Shown here piece by piece: positions 26,276-35,030 of a stretch of DNA of 64,000 bases. This DNA is from Sedimenticola selenatireducens DSM 17993 (GTDB lineage Bacteria > Pseudomonadota > Gammaproteobacteria > Chromatiales > Chromatiaceae), in NCBI RefSeq assembly GCF_000428045.1, contig NZ_ATZE01000001.1:248265-312264 (forward strand), in the 5' to 3' direction. The notes beneath the pieces were generated by a model that was not told the origin of the DNA, did no database searches, and saw only the letters and a program-made list of their open reading frames with translations. The translations under genes were made by a program, and so were the position numbers. Positions within the stretch are counted from its first letter, which is position 1; each line of letters opens with the position of its first letter.

Positions 26276-26719
26276 ATGTTCAAGAAGATTCGTGCACATA
26301 AGCCGGCATCGATTCTGGCAATCCCACTGTTACTGGTGGCAACTTTTGTGAATGCACATTCACCACCGAAAGAGGCCAAGGTTTACTTTATTGGCCTTAC
26401 AGATGGAGCAGTCGTGGAGAGCCCGCTTAAGGTGAAATTCGGCATCGAGGGTTTCGGAATTACACCAGCTGGAACGACCGGTACCCGCCGACACACTGCA
26501 GGGCATCACCATGTATTGATGGATGTAGTACAGATGCCGGATATGGATGCACCGATTCCCCGGGATGCAAAACACATCCACTTCGATGATGGAGAGACAG
26601 AGGCTCTGTTGCAGCTTACGCCGGGTAAACACACGCTGCAGCTGTTATTGGGAGATGAGCAGCACGAGCCTCAGGATCCTCCACTGTTCTCGAAAAAAAT
26701 CGAAATTACTGTGCGTTGA
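26276..26719 (+). CDS. DUF4399 secreted protein
   Basis: A 147-residue protein with a signal peptide (to VNAHS) and a beta-sandwich DUF4399 domain (VYFIGLTDGAVVESPLKVKF, GHHHVLMD, KHIHFDDGETEALLQL). Its conserved His-rich loop could bind metal. Function unknown. It ends the copA-copB unit; a MerR-type promoter starts the next unit 37 bp on. Confidence 0.8.
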   Translation: MFKKIRAHKPASILAIPLLLVATFVNAHSPPKEAKVYFIGLTDGAVVESPLKVKFGIEGFGITPAGTTGTRRHTAGHHHVLMDVVQMPDMDAPIPRDAKHIHFDDGETEALLQLTPGKHTLQLLLGDEQHEPQDPPLFSKKIEITVR

Positions 26720-26755
26720 TCAGAGTTGAGATGCATTGGGTGTTCAAAATTGTAC

Positions 26756-26787
26756 TTGACCTATGTGCTACGCATAGGTTGTACGCT
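26756..26787 (+). promoter_or_regulatory. MerR/CueR-type promoter-operator (plus strand)
   Basis: TTGACC (26756-26761) and TACGCT (26782-26787) are separated by 20 bp. The spacer contains ACCTATGTG-CTA-CGCATAGGT, nearly the same dyad as at 8989-9009. It drives the Met-rich repeat gene, the MerR gene and probably the ATPase gene, which suggests an autoregulated unit. Confidence 0.85.
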
Positions 26788-26837
26788 TCTGGTAACGGTA
26801 AGTAACCGGAGCCAATTTTAATTACGAGGTATAGACG

Positions 26838-27308
26838 ATGAGTATTACGAAGAGTTTAACCATGGTCATTTTAACAACAGCCGTCTCATTTTCAGCGATT
26901 GCAGACTCCGGACATCATGACGATGAAAAGGCGGTAAAAGTTGCTGCGGACACACCGATGGCTGGTGGGCAAATGCCGATGATGCAGGGCCAACAGGGTG
27001 GAATGCCGATGATGCAAGGCCAACCGGGCGGGATGCCGATGATGCAGGGTCAACCGGGTGGAATGCCGATGATGCAAGGCCAACCGGGTGGAATGCCCAT
27101 GATGCAAGGCCAACCGGGTGGAATGCCCATGATGCAAGGTCAGCCGGGTGGAATGCCCATGATGCAAGGTCAGCCAGGCGGGATGCCGATGATGCAGATG
27201 ATGCAGGAGCGGCACGCCATGATGCAGGCGCATATGACGAAAATGGAGACGCATATGGCCAATATTGAGGCATTGTTGAGGCAGTTGGTTGAGTTGCAGA
27301 AGAAGTAA
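26838..27308 (+). CDS. Secreted Met-rich decapeptide-repeat protein, probable copper binder
   Basis: A 156-residue protein with a signal peptide (to AIADS), a short His/Asp segment (GHHDDEK) and six exact GGMPMMQGQP units with degenerate copies at each end. A helical C-terminus with more Met and His follows. Met-rich MPMM motifs suit Cu(I) binding in the periplasm. It is the first gene after a MerR-type promoter and precedes the MerR regulator. Confidence 0.8.
   Translation: MSITKSLTMVILTTAVSFSAIADSGHHDDEKAVKVAADTPMAGGQMPMMQGQQGGMPMMQGQPGGMPMMQGQPGGMPMMQGQPGGMPMMQGQPGGMPMMQGQPGGMPMMQGQPGGMPMMQMMQERHAMMQAHMTKMETHMANIEALLRQLVELQKK
26997..27197 (+). repeat. 30-bp tandem repeats encoding GGMPMMQGQP
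   Basis: Six full 30-bp units run from 26997 to 27176 and a partial unit ends at 27197. They differ only at a few, mostly silent, positions, so the array probably expanded recently or is kept uniform by recombination. Confidence 0.9.
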
Positions 27309-27337
27309 TTGTCGGGCCATAGAGGAGGGTTAGATCG

Positions 27338-27778
27338 ATGTTGACGGTAAATGAGCTTGCGACAAAAAGCGATACAGCTGCGCACGTGGTGCGCTACTAC
27401 GTACGCATCGGTCTGATCCAACCCGCATCACAGCAGGAGAACGGCTATCGCCTGTTCAGGTTGCAGGATGCGAATCGAATCCGTTTTATACGTATGGCCA
27501 AGCATCTGGGATTTACTTTGAACGAGATAAAGCAGATTACACAGCATGCGGATATCGGCGAGTCCCCCTGTGATGATGTACGCAAGATCATCCAGCATCG
27601 TATTCAGGAAAACCGGGTCAAGATTGAGGAGATGATGAAGATGCAGGTCCGTATGGAACAGGCTCTCGAGTTGTGGAAGCAGATGCCTGATGGTGTTCCC
27701 GATGGCAACAGCGTATGCCATCTCATCGAATCAGTTGAACAGAGTGAAGAGAAAGCAGACGTTGAGACAAAATCCTGA
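27338..27778 (+). CDS. MerR-family metal-responsive regulator (ZntR-like)
   Basis: A 146-residue regulator: N-terminal winged HTH ([20 protein letters not shown]), long dimerisation helix and C-terminal metal site. Cys in SPCDDV matches ZntR Cys79, and Cys-His in NSVCHLIE matches ZntR Cys124; the CC pair of ZntR is replaced by MP. The metal is thus uncertain, and copper is suggested by context. It lies downstream of one MerR-type promoter and probably acts on all three in the window. Confidence 0.88.
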   Translation: MLTVNELATKSDTAAHVVRYYVRIGLIQPASQQENGYRLFRLQDANRIRFIRMAKHLGFTLNEIKQITQHADIGESPCDDVRKIIQHRIQENRVKIEEMMKMQVRMEQALELWKQMPDGVPDGNSVCHLIESVEQSEEKADVETKS

Positions 27779-27788
27779 GGCCGAAAAG

Positions 27789-30542
27789 ATGAAACATACA
27801 GCAAAGAAAGTTGAGACCTGGTCCGGTGCCGATCCTGTGTGTGGTATGACAGTCTCGGAAGAGAGTGAACATCGATTTACTTTTGACGGTGTCGAATATC
27901 ACTTCTGCGGCGAATTCTGTGAGAAAAAATTTGCTGCCAATCCATCCAGCTACCTAAGCGAAAAAGACGAGACGCAGGAGGCTGTGCAGGATCATGAGCA
28001 TGCCGGGTGCTGTCACTCCCATTCCCCCGGTCATGCGCGGAAAGCGACAGCAGAGAGCGTTGCAACCGGGCCTGGCACCGATCCGGTGTGCGGTATGACC
28101 GTCACGGAGGAGAGTGACCATCGATTTACATTCGACGGAGTCGAATATCGCTTCTGCAGTGAGCACTGTGAGAAGAAATTTGCCGCCGAGCCATCGAGCT
28201 ATCTAAGCGACACAGACCAGCATCAAGAGGCTTCGCATGATCATGAACATGCTGCATGCGACCACACCCATTCCCCCGGTCATGCGCGGAAAGCGACAGT
28301 AGAGAGAGCCGTTGCCGGCGCGGTTTACACCTGCCCGATGCACCCGGAAATTGAGCAGAACCACCCCGGACCCTGCCCCAAGTGCGGCATGGCACTGGAA
28401 GCTATCGGTGACCCGCTGGCGGCGGCGACCCGCACAGAGTATACCTGCCCGATGCACCCTGAGATCGTGCAGGATCACCCGGGCAACTGTCCCAAATGCG
28501 GCATGTCCCTGGAATCGCGCAGCGTCGATGTGGAAGAGACAAACGATGAGCTGACCGATATGTTCCGGCGTTTCCGGGTAAGCGCGGTGCTCGCTCTACC
28601 GGTTTTTATCCTGGCCATGGTTGCGGATCTCGCACCCGGCTGGTTGCCGGAGAGTCTAACCATGCATACCGTGCAATGGATGGAGTTCGGCCTGGCCACA
28701 CCGGTGGTGCTCTGGGGTGGCTGGCCCTTCTTCGTGCGCGGCTGGCAGTCGGTGGTAAGTTGGAATCTCAACATGTTTACGCTGATCGGACTCGGCGTGG
28801 CAGTGGCCTGGATTTACAGCGTCATTGCACTGCTGTTCCCCGGCATCTTTCCCCCCAACATGCTGCACGACGGGACGATTCCGGTCTACTTTGAGGCAGC
28901 GGCCGTTATTACAGCCCTGGTGCTGTTGGGTCAGGTGCTGGAACTGCGTGCGCGCAGCCGTACCAATGCAGCGATCAAACTGCTGTTGGGGCTGGCCCCG
29001 AATACGGCGCGCATGGTGCGAGCGGATGGCACGGAAGAGGATATTTCGTTGGACCGGGTCATGCCCGGCGACATACTGCGGGTTCGCCCGGGTGAAAAGG
29101 TGCCCGTGGACGGCGTGGTAACGGAGGGTTCCAGCGCCATTGATGAGTCGATGGTCACCGGTGAGCCGATACCGGTGGAAAAAAGTGTGGGCGAACCGCT
29201 TATCGGCGCGACTCTGAACGGTACGGGCAGTCTGCTGATGCGGGCGGAGAAGGTGGGCAGCGATACGCTGCTGGCGCAGATCGTGCGCATGGTCAGCGAG
29301 GCGCAGCGCTCGCGTGCGCCCATCCAGAAGCTGGCGGATATTGTTGCCGGTTATTTCGTTCCGGCAGTGGTGCTGATTGCGGTGCTTACACTGATCGTCT
29401 GGGGATTCTATGGACCGGAACCCCGCCTGGCCCACGCTATTATTAATGCGGTCGCCGTGCTCATCATCGCCTGTCCCTGCGCGCTGGGCCTGGCAACACC
29501 TATGTCGATCATGGTCGGCACCGGCAAGGGAGCGATGCTGGGCGTGTTGATCAAGAATGCCGAGGCGCTTGAGATTATGGAGAAGATCGACACTCTGGTA
29601 GTGGACAAGACCGGCACCCTGACCGAGGGAAAACCGAAGCTGGTTTCCGTTGAAGTTGCTCAGGGTTTTGAAGAAGAGGAGCTCTTGTCTCTTGCCGCCA
29701 GTCTGGAGCGGGCCAGTGAGCATCCGCTGGCCGAGGCGATTGTCCGTGGTGCCGGTGAGCGGGGTGCAGAATTAGTTCCAACGGATCAATTCGAATCCAT
29801 AACCGGCCAGGGCGTGACCGGTATCATCGGTGGCCGCAAAGTGGCGCTTGGCAACATCAAGCTGTTTGAGCATCTGTCTATCGATCCGGGTAGTTTAGCG
29901 GCAGTTGCGGAATCAGGCCGCGCACAAGGACAGACCGTTATGTTCGTTGCCATCGACGGCAGGGCTGCCGGGCTGATCGGCGTGGCCGATCCGATCAAGG
30001 CCTCCACGCTGCAGGCCATCCGTGACCTGCATGATGAGGATGTAATGGTAGTCATGCTGACGGGCGATAACCGTACCACGGCCAGGGTCGTTGCCGATCA
30101 ACTCGGCATAGACCGGGTCGAGGCAGAGGTGCTGCCGGAGCAGAAGGCGGAGATCGTCAAAAAACTGCAGGCGGAAGGCCGTACGGTCGCGATGGCGGGC
30201 GATGGTATCAATGATGCGCCTGCGCTGGCACAGGCGCATGTCGGCATCGCCATGGGCACCGGCACCGATGTGGCTATGGAGAGTGCCGGTGTGACGCTGG
30301 TTAAGGGCGACCTGCGCGGTATCGTACGCGCCAGGCGCCTGAGCCGTGCGACCATGCGCAATATCCGACAGAACCTCTTTTTTGCATTCATCTACAACAC
30401 GCTCGGCGTGCCGGTGGCGGCAGGAATATTGTATCCCCCGTTTGGACTGCTGCTGTCGCCCATCATCGCGGCGGCGGCGATGAGCTTCAGCTCCGTCTCG
30501 GTGATCGCCAATGCCTTGCGGCTCAAACGGGCAGAGGTTTAG
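27789..30542 (+). CDS. P1B-type copper-transporting ATPase with doubled YHS and HMBD domains
   Basis: From the ATG at 27789 (TGAGG upstream) the protein has 917 residues. The N-terminus has two YHS domains (15-57, 98-140), His-rich linkers, and two heavy-metal-binding HMBD domains (180-204, 218-242, each YTCPMHPEI...CPKCGM). A P1B ATPase core follows: TGEP loop, CPC in the membrane ([12 protein letters not shown]), phosphorylation site [19 protein letters not shown], and YN / MxxSS motifs in the last helices as in Cu(I) exporters. No CXXC HMA domain is present. It probably exports Cu(I). Confidence 0.93.
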   Translation: MKHTAKKVETWSGADPVCGMTVSEESEHRFTFDGVEYHFCGEFCEKKFAANPSSYLSEKDETQEAVQDHEHAGCCHSHSPGHARKATAESVATGPGTDPVCGMTVTEESDHRFTFDGVEYRFCSEHCEKKFAAEPSSYLSDTDQHQEASHDHEHAACDHTHSPGHARKATVERAVAGAVYTCPMHPEIEQNHPGPCPKCGMALEAIGDPLAAATRTEYTCPMHPEIVQDHPGNCPKCGMSLESRSVDVEETNDELTDMFRRFRVSAVLALPVFILAMVADLAPGWLPESLTMHTVQWMEFGLATPVVLWGGWPFFVRGWQSVVSWNLNMFTLIGLGVAVAWIYSVIALLFPGIFPPNMLHDGTIPVYFEAAAVITALVLLGQVLELRARSRTNAAIKLLLGLAPNTARMVRADGTEEDISLDRVMPGDILRVRPGEKVPVDGVVTEGSSAIDESMVTGEPIPVEKSVGEPLIGATLNGTGSLLMRAEKVGSDTLLAQIVRMVSEAQRSRAPIQKLADIVAGYFVPAVVLIAVLTLIVWGFYGPEPRLAHAIINAVAVLIIACPCALGLATPMSIMVGTGKGAMLGVLIKNAEALEIMEKIDTLVVDKTGTLTEGKPKLVSVEVAQGFEEEELLSLAASLERASEHPLAEAIVRGAGERGAELVPTDQFESITGQGVTGIIGGRKVALGNIKLFEHLSIDPGSLAAVAESGRAQGQTVMFVAIDGRAAGLIGVADPIKASTLQAIRDLHDEDVMVVMLTGDNRTTARVVADQLGIDRVEAEVLPEQKAEIVKKLQAEGRTVAMAGDGINDAPALAQAHVGIAMGTGTDVAMESAGVTLVKGDLRGIVRARRLSRATMRNIRQNLFFAFIYNTLGVPVAAGILYPPFGLLLSPIIAAAAMSFSSVSVIANALRLKRAEV

Positions 30543-30556
30543 CGAGGAGACCCATC

Positions 30557-30781
30557 ATGATGGAAGGTGGCATTGGAATGGGATTTGGCGGCGGTTTGAT
30601 GTGGCTGTTTTGGATCGTTTCGATTGTCTTGGTCGTATGGGCCATAAAGTTGGCTATAGGTGTCGCAAACCGTCCAGGGGACAAGGCAAGGTCCGCACTG
30701 GATATTCTAGAAGAGCGTTACGCTAAGGGTGAGATTGACCAGGAGGAGTTCGAGCAAAAGCGAAAAGCTCTAAGCGAATGA
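30557..30781 (+). CDS. SHOCT-domain small membrane protein (paralogue of 22385)
   Basis: 74 residues: Gly-rich N-terminus, one membrane helix (about 14-34) and a SHOCT motif (ALDILEERYAKGEIDQEEFEQKRKAL). It starts 14 bp after the ATPase stop behind GAGGAG. The shared build with the gene at 22385 suggests duplication inside the island. Confidence 0.85.
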   Translation: MMEGGIGMGFGGGLMWLFWIVSIVLVVWAIKLAIGVANRPGDKARSALDILEERYAKGEIDQEEFEQKRKALSE

Positions 30782-30798
30782 AAAAGAGATAGGAGTAA

Positions 30799-31155
30799 AT
30801 GATGAAAACATCCAATACAATGAAATTTGAAGGTGCCTGGGATGTCAATCGCAGGATAAATATACCGGCATTGGTGCATGCTGCAGATGGTATGGCGATA
30901 GAACGAGTGGTCAATGCGCTATCGGGTGTTCACGAGGTAACTATAAACGTTGAGAAACATCTGGTTGTTGTGCACTACGATGCCAGCAAATCAGACTACC
31001 AGGAGATTTTGGAACTCCTGGAAAACACAGGTTTTCCACCATCAGACAATTGGTGGAGTCGAGTGAAGTGCAACTGGTATCAGTTTTCCGACACGAATGC
31101 CAAAGATAACGCAAAAGCGCCGCCTCCGGCCTGTTGTAATAAGCCACCCAAGTAG
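30799..31155 (+). CDS. HMA-like protein lacking the CXXC metal motif
   Basis: A 118-residue protein whose middle part has the HMA ferredoxin-like fold pattern (RVVNALSGVHEVTINVEKHLVVVHYD). Where HMA domains carry GMxCxxC, it reads DGMAIERVV, so the metal cysteines are gone. A different Cys cluster (PACC) sits at the extreme C-terminus. It follows the ATPase and SHOCT genes and may be a partner or a chaperone with relocated ligands. Confidence 0.7.
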   Translation: MMKTSNTMKFEGAWDVNRRINIPALVHAADGMAIERVVNALSGVHEVTINVEKHLVVVHYDASKSDYQEILELLENTGFPPSDNWWSRVKCNWYQFSDTNAKDNAKAPPPACCNKPPK

Positions 31156-31212
31156 AGGGGTTGGCAGTGATCCTCATTATATCGCTGCCGCGGAGATAAC
31201 AGGTTAAGCTCC

Positions 31213-31887
31213 ATGATTCGCCGAATACTATGGCTTGGACTATTTATACTTGTACTCGTATCGGTTTACTACTTACTGAGAGAGTTTGGGATACTCGCTA
31301 TCGTAACGGATGCCGATCGATTGAAGAACTGGATTTCTGGACTGGGGTACGCGGGGCCAATATCGATCATCGCTCTGATGGCGATTGCCATTGTTGTCAA
31401 TCCCATTCCCAGTGCACCCATTGCGCTTACGGCTGGAGCGATTTACGGGCATACCTGGGGCACTGTTTACGTAGTGATCGGCGCTGCCAGTGGTGCACTG
31501 GGGGCCTTCTGGATTTCCCGTTATCTCGGCTATGAGCTATTACAGCGATATGTCGGAAAACGAGTTCAGTTGGGATGGCTGGGATCGCAAAATGCTTTAA
31601 TGGGTATGGTCTTTGTGTCCCGGCTCATACCTTTTCTCTCGTTCGATCTGGTGAGCTACGGAGCCGGGCTGACGCCTCTCAAGACCTGGCGGTTTGGAAT
31701 AGCCACATTGGCAGGCCTTGTTCCTGCCAGCTTTTTACTGGCCCATTTCGGTGGCGAGTTGACTTCATCCAGTTTGAATCAGGTGATGGCAATATTACTG
31801 ATTTTTGGTGTCCTGTTTTTGATTCCCATTGTTTTCCGTGGCTTTGCAAAAAACCGCAGTATTTCTGATGCATCCCCCAGGGAATAA
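31213..31887 (+). CDS. TVP38/TMEM64 (DedA-like) membrane protein
   Basis: A 224-residue membrane protein of the TVP38/TMEM64 (VTT domain) family. It shows the re-entrant motif NPIPSAPIALTAGAIYG, then GAASGALGAFWISRYLG, and FVSRLIPFLSFDLVSYGAG. Family members have been linked to lipid scrambling and membrane homeostasis; they are often found near metal genes. Function here not known. Confidence 0.88.
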   Translation: MIRRILWLGLFILVLVSVYYLLREFGILAIVTDADRLKNWISGLGYAGPISIIALMAIAIVVNPIPSAPIALTAGAIYGHTWGTVYVVIGAASGALGAFWISRYLGYELLQRYVGKRVQLGWLGSQNALMGMVFVSRLIPFLSFDLVSYGAGLTPLKTWRFGIATLAGLVPASFLLAHFGGELTSSSLNQVMAILLIFGVLFLIPIVFRGFAKNRSISDASPRE

Positions 31888-32110
31888 CGCAGGAGAGCAG
31901 TTTTTTCTCGCTTGATCAGCACGATCAATCGCTGTCTGGAAGAGACTTGAGATGTGTTGATAATTTGAACTCTTGTCCATATGGCGTAAAACAACTATCT
32001 ATAACTGGTAGTACTTTTTAATAACAAATTAAAAATGGGATGATGGTTTATCAAGACTGGAAGAGTATGGTTCTGAAGTTTGGAAAAAGATAAACCGGAG
32101 GAATATTGGA

Positions 32111-32524
32111 ATGATGAAAAATATCACCGCTGCCATCACATTACTAATTAGCCAAAGCCTGCTGGCCGATACCGGCCAGCGCCCAGATGTCCAGTCTGTT
32201 GCAGCGGGAAAGCCGCTCTATGAGCAATACTGTCTGTCCTGTCATAAAGAGAATGGCGTGGGTGAAAAACCGATTCCTCCGCTTATTAAAGAACCGGGAT
32301 ACCTCACCGCCATGCCACTCAATGAGACATCTCACGCGTGGCATCACGGCGACGAGCAGCTTGTTGCCACTATACTCAGTGGTCTCCAGCGTACTCAGCG
32401 AATGCCAGCATTCAAGGGTACTCTTACAGAGCAACAGGCAAGTCAAATTGTGGCCTATATCAAGAGTCTGTGGAGCGACAGAATTATTGCTTGTCAGGGG
32501 CCAAAACATATGAGCTGCATGTGA
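32111..32524 (+). CDS. Periplasmic cytochrome c, WHH/LWSD subtype (paralogue of 5612)
   Basis: A 137-residue monohaem cytochrome c with a signal peptide and haem motif CLSCH. LNETSHAWHH, MPAF (likely Met ligand) and SLWSDRI match the cytochrome at 5612-6109. The C-terminus carries two extra cysteines (ACQG, MSCM). A strong GGAGG ribosome site precedes the ATG. A CcdA gene follows. Confidence 0.88.
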   Translation: MMKNITAAITLLISQSLLADTGQRPDVQSVAAGKPLYEQYCLSCHKENGVGEKPIPPLIKEPGYLTAMPLNETSHAWHHGDEQLVATILSGLQRTQRMPAFKGTLTEQQASQIVAYIKSLWSDRIIACQGPKHMSCM

Positions 32525-32689
32525 TCAGAGTCTGAAGCGCTTTAACTTCAAGAGGTATCTGCTGCTCGATTGAAAGTTACTTTTTGTACATTAAATTCCA
32601 ACGTCAATCCTGGTTTATGTTTTTTCATAATAGACGGGGCATCTGTTGCGATAGATGTATGACTTGGACAAATGGACTAACTACTGAAA

Positions 32690-33433
32690 ATGTTAGAACT
32701 CTCTGGTATTGGCATTATTTCGGCTTTTGGTGCAGGGCTGATTTCGTTTCTTTCTCCCTGTGTATTGCCACTGGTACCAGGGTATCTCTCCTATATCGGC
32801 GGACAGTCGCTGGACGAGATCCGTGCTCATGGAGCTACCTCCAGGGAAACGTTTGTTATTCTTGGGCTAAGTCTCTCCTTCGTGCTGGGTTTTTCGACGG
32901 TATTTATCGCCTTTGGCGCCAGCGCGACCGCCCTTGGCTATCTGTTAATGAGTTACCGATATGAGGTTAATATCGCCGGCGGTATCATTGTAATTATTTT
33001 CGGCTTGTTTATGACCGGTGCAATAAATCCCGGATTCCTGCAACGGGATTTTCGCATCCACAGTAGTATACCGGGAGGTAAAGCGCTCTCGTCCTACCTG
33101 CTGGGACTGGCATTTGCCTTCGGCTGGACGCCTTGCATCGGTCCTATTCTGGGGGCAATTCTCACCGTCAGTGCCACATCGACTATTGTCAGCAATGGAA
33201 CTGCATTACTGGCAGTTTACTCGCTTGGGCTGGGCGTTCCGTTCGTGGTTGCCGCGCTATTTACCAACCAGTTTCTGCATCACGCAAAAAGGTTCAGAAA
33301 GCAGGGTCCGCTCATCCACCGGATCGCCGGCATTATCCTGATCATCATGGGTGTTGCCATGGTTACTGGTTATCTTAGTACCTTCTCCTTATGGTTGATT
33401 AAGACCTTCCCCTGGTTAAGTGGATTGGGATAA
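32690..33433 (+). CDS. ccdA: CcdA-like cytochrome c biogenesis thiol-disulfide transporter
   Basis: A 247-residue protein with six membrane helices. The two redox cysteines sit in FLSPCVLPL and GWTPCIGP, as in CcdA/DsbD-beta. It carries electrons from cytoplasmic thioredoxin to periplasmic partners such as TlpA- or CcmG-type proteins. It lies between two cytochrome c genes and could reduce the TlpA-like protein at 643. Confidence 0.92.
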   Translation: MLELSGIGIISAFGAGLISFLSPCVLPLVPGYLSYIGGQSLDEIRAHGATSRETFVILGLSLSFVLGFSTVFIAFGASATALGYLLMSYRYEVNIAGGIIVIIFGLFMTGAINPGFLQRDFRIHSSIPGGKALSSYLLGLAFAFGWTPCIGPILGAILTVSATSTIVSNGTALLAVYSLGLGVPFVVAALFTNQFLHHAKRFRKQGPLIHRIAGIILIIMGVAMVTGYLSTFSLWLIKTFPWLSGLG

Positions 33434-33509
33434 AGGAATTATCAAAGAGTTACGTCGAGTTGTTCTGTCATATCCTTTCACCTTAATTTACAAACAGTAG
33501 AGTAGAAAT

Positions 33510-33941
33510 ATGAGAACTGGAGAAATAGTTCAAATCACTGTCATTGGCCTGGCTCTACTCGGCGGGATCGCTGCGGTGATATCTAATGCAACAGGACCAT
33601 CTCCTGAAGCGGTTACTGTCGATGTGATTGTTCCCGATCTATCATTGGCAGCCGCTAAGGGCAGTCAACTTTATAATGACAACTGTGCTGCATGCCATGG
33701 ACAAAATAGCGCCGGTTCTGATAAAGGCCCACCACTGATTCATGACATATACAATCCAGGTCATCATAGCGACGACGCTTTTTTTCGTGCAGTTCAAAAA
33801 GGGGTGAAGCAGCATCATTGGCCATATGGCGATATGCCCCCGCAAGCACAGGCATCGCGGAGTGACGTAGCTGCCGTCATTGCCTATATTCGTGAAGTAC
33901 AGCAGGCCAACGGCATTTACTATCAGAAACATCGCATGTAA
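33510..33941 (+). CDS. Membrane-anchored cytochrome c, HHW/GDM subtype (paralogue of 1257)
   Basis: A 143-residue protein with an N-terminal membrane anchor and haem motif CAACH. The motif order GPPLI, PGHH, KQHHWPYGDM and IAYIREVQ matches the cytochrome at 1257-1733. Both cytochrome subtypes therefore occur twice in the island, each time near thiol-redox or maturation genes. Confidence 0.88.
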   Translation: MRTGEIVQITVIGLALLGGIAAVISNATGPSPEAVTVDVIVPDLSLAAAKGSQLYNDNCAACHGQNSAGSDKGPPLIHDIYNPGHHSDDAFFRAVQKGVKQHHWPYGDMPPQAQASRSDVAAVIAYIREVQQANGIYYQKHRM

Positions 33942-34101
33942 TGGCGCGTGGATAACTTACTGCCGCACAGAAAGCGTGTAATGAATCGTTGAGAAAATCC
34001 CCACTTCGTTAATTCGCTTACCTGAACACAGGGATGCATCTTCCTGGAGTGAATTATCTATCATGCTGTTATTACGTTGGAAAATTGTTTGGTTGTTGGA
34101 T

Positions 34102-34117
34102 TGGCATGAGCCCTGCA
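34102..34117 (+). promoter_or_regulatory. Sigma-54 (-24/-12) promoter upstream of DUF302 gene
   Basis: The site reads TGGCATG-AGCC-CTGCA: GG and GC are 10 bp apart, with two departures from the consensus. It ends about 65 bp before the DUF302 start. Chance occurrence is possible, but position and fit favour function. Confidence 0.55.
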
Positions 34118-34182
34118 AAGAAAAAAGTATATTTCTCGGTAAAGAATTAATATTCACGGAGTACATTTAGGAGATGAAAAAC

Positions 34183-34569
34183 ATGTATGGATTTTCAACC
34201 GGATTTACCGCGTCATTCGATGCCGCCGTGGGTAGAGTGATCAATGCACTTAAAGTGGAAGGCTTTGGTGTATTGAGCGATATCGACGTCCAGGCGACTT
34301 TGAAAAACAAGCTGGGAGTGGAGGGCCGTCCATATCGCATCCTCGGCGCCTGCAATCCACCCTTTGCACACCGAGCGTTGACGGCTGACCCTGAGATAGG
34401 TCTGTTACTGCCCTGCAATGTAGTGGTTCGAGAGCTGGACGACGGACAGGTCAGTGTCTCTTTTATGGATCCGGAATCGGTGCTGCAACTGGTCGACAAT
34501 TCAGAAATAACCGAGATCGCAACGGAAGTGCGCGAACGACTAAAGCGTGTGTGTGATTCACTGGCTTGA
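34183..34569 (+). CDS. DUF302 protein
   Basis: A DUF302 domain protein (about 128 residues). The ATG at 34183 has AGGAG at a sensible distance; the ATG at 34174 lies directly against it and is less likely. Family features: [25 protein letters not shown] and a RILGACNPP-type Cys motif, then [14 protein letters not shown]302 proteins are widespread in sulfur oxidisers and metal islands; function unknown. Confidence 0.85.
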   Translation: MYGFSTGFTASFDAAVGRVINALKVEGFGVLSDIDVQATLKNKLGVEGRPYRILGACNPPFAHRALTADPEIGLLLPCNVVVRELDDGQVSVSFMDPESVLQLVDNSEITEIATEVRERLKRVCDSLA

Positions 34570-34963
34570 TATAGCGCTGAGGTATTGGCTGCACAGCCAC
34601 TCCCTGGAACGAAAGATATGAATTCACCACATCTAAATCTTTGCTGACGTTGTCAGCCAACGGACGCTAAAAGAACTATTTTGAGTAGTGAAGAATATAG
34701 TGCCAGAGTTGTTGAGTACAAAAGTCAAGTCTGAAACCATGGATGTCCCACAAGTGGTAATGTGACGAAGCACTCTCTGAGTCCACTGCTACTGAAGTTA
34801 CTCATTCAACGTGAACGTGAAATCTTTTTTCTCCTCTCCGGAATCACCGTTGTGATCCAGGAATCCTAATAACCAATCAGGAGCTGTTAGAGTCCTTGCT
34901 GGGCAAAGTGTCCGATAAATCCTCTTTTTATCAACTAATCAGGAGTTTCAGCAAAAATGAGTC
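34570..34963 (+). other. Intergenic region upstream of the cyclopropane synthase promoter
   Basis: No gene seen. Two short near-repeats occur (AATCAGGAG near 34878 and 34938). The region runs into a MerR-type promoter at 34964. Confidence 0.35.
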
Positions 34964-34995
34964 TTGACCTATTAGCAGCACACAGGTTGTAGAGT
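34964..34995 (+). promoter_or_regulatory. Candidate third MerR-type promoter
   Basis: TTGACC (34964-34969) and TAGAGT (34990-34995) are 20 bp apart. The spacer contains ACCTATTAG-CAG-CACACAGGT, an imperfect dyad that keeps the ACCT/AGGT ends of the other two sites. It precedes the cyclopropane synthase gene by 35 bp. Confidence 0.55.
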
Positions 34996-35030
34996 TATCA
35001 GTATACAAGAATGCAGAGGAGGGCAATTCA

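Noticed and set aside
28656-29723. A 355-codon minus-strand frame opposite the copper ATPase
   Set aside because: It is the shadow of conserved ATPase sequence and is rich in Arg, His and Gln without any domain.
31913-31929. TTGAT-N7-ATCAA dyad that resembles an FNR site
   Set aside because: The spacer is 7 bp rather than 4, and it lies after a gene end, more like a hairpin.
32584-32964. 126-codon frame overlapping the ccdA start in another frame
   Set aside because: The overlapping CcdA frame has clear family motifs; this one has none.
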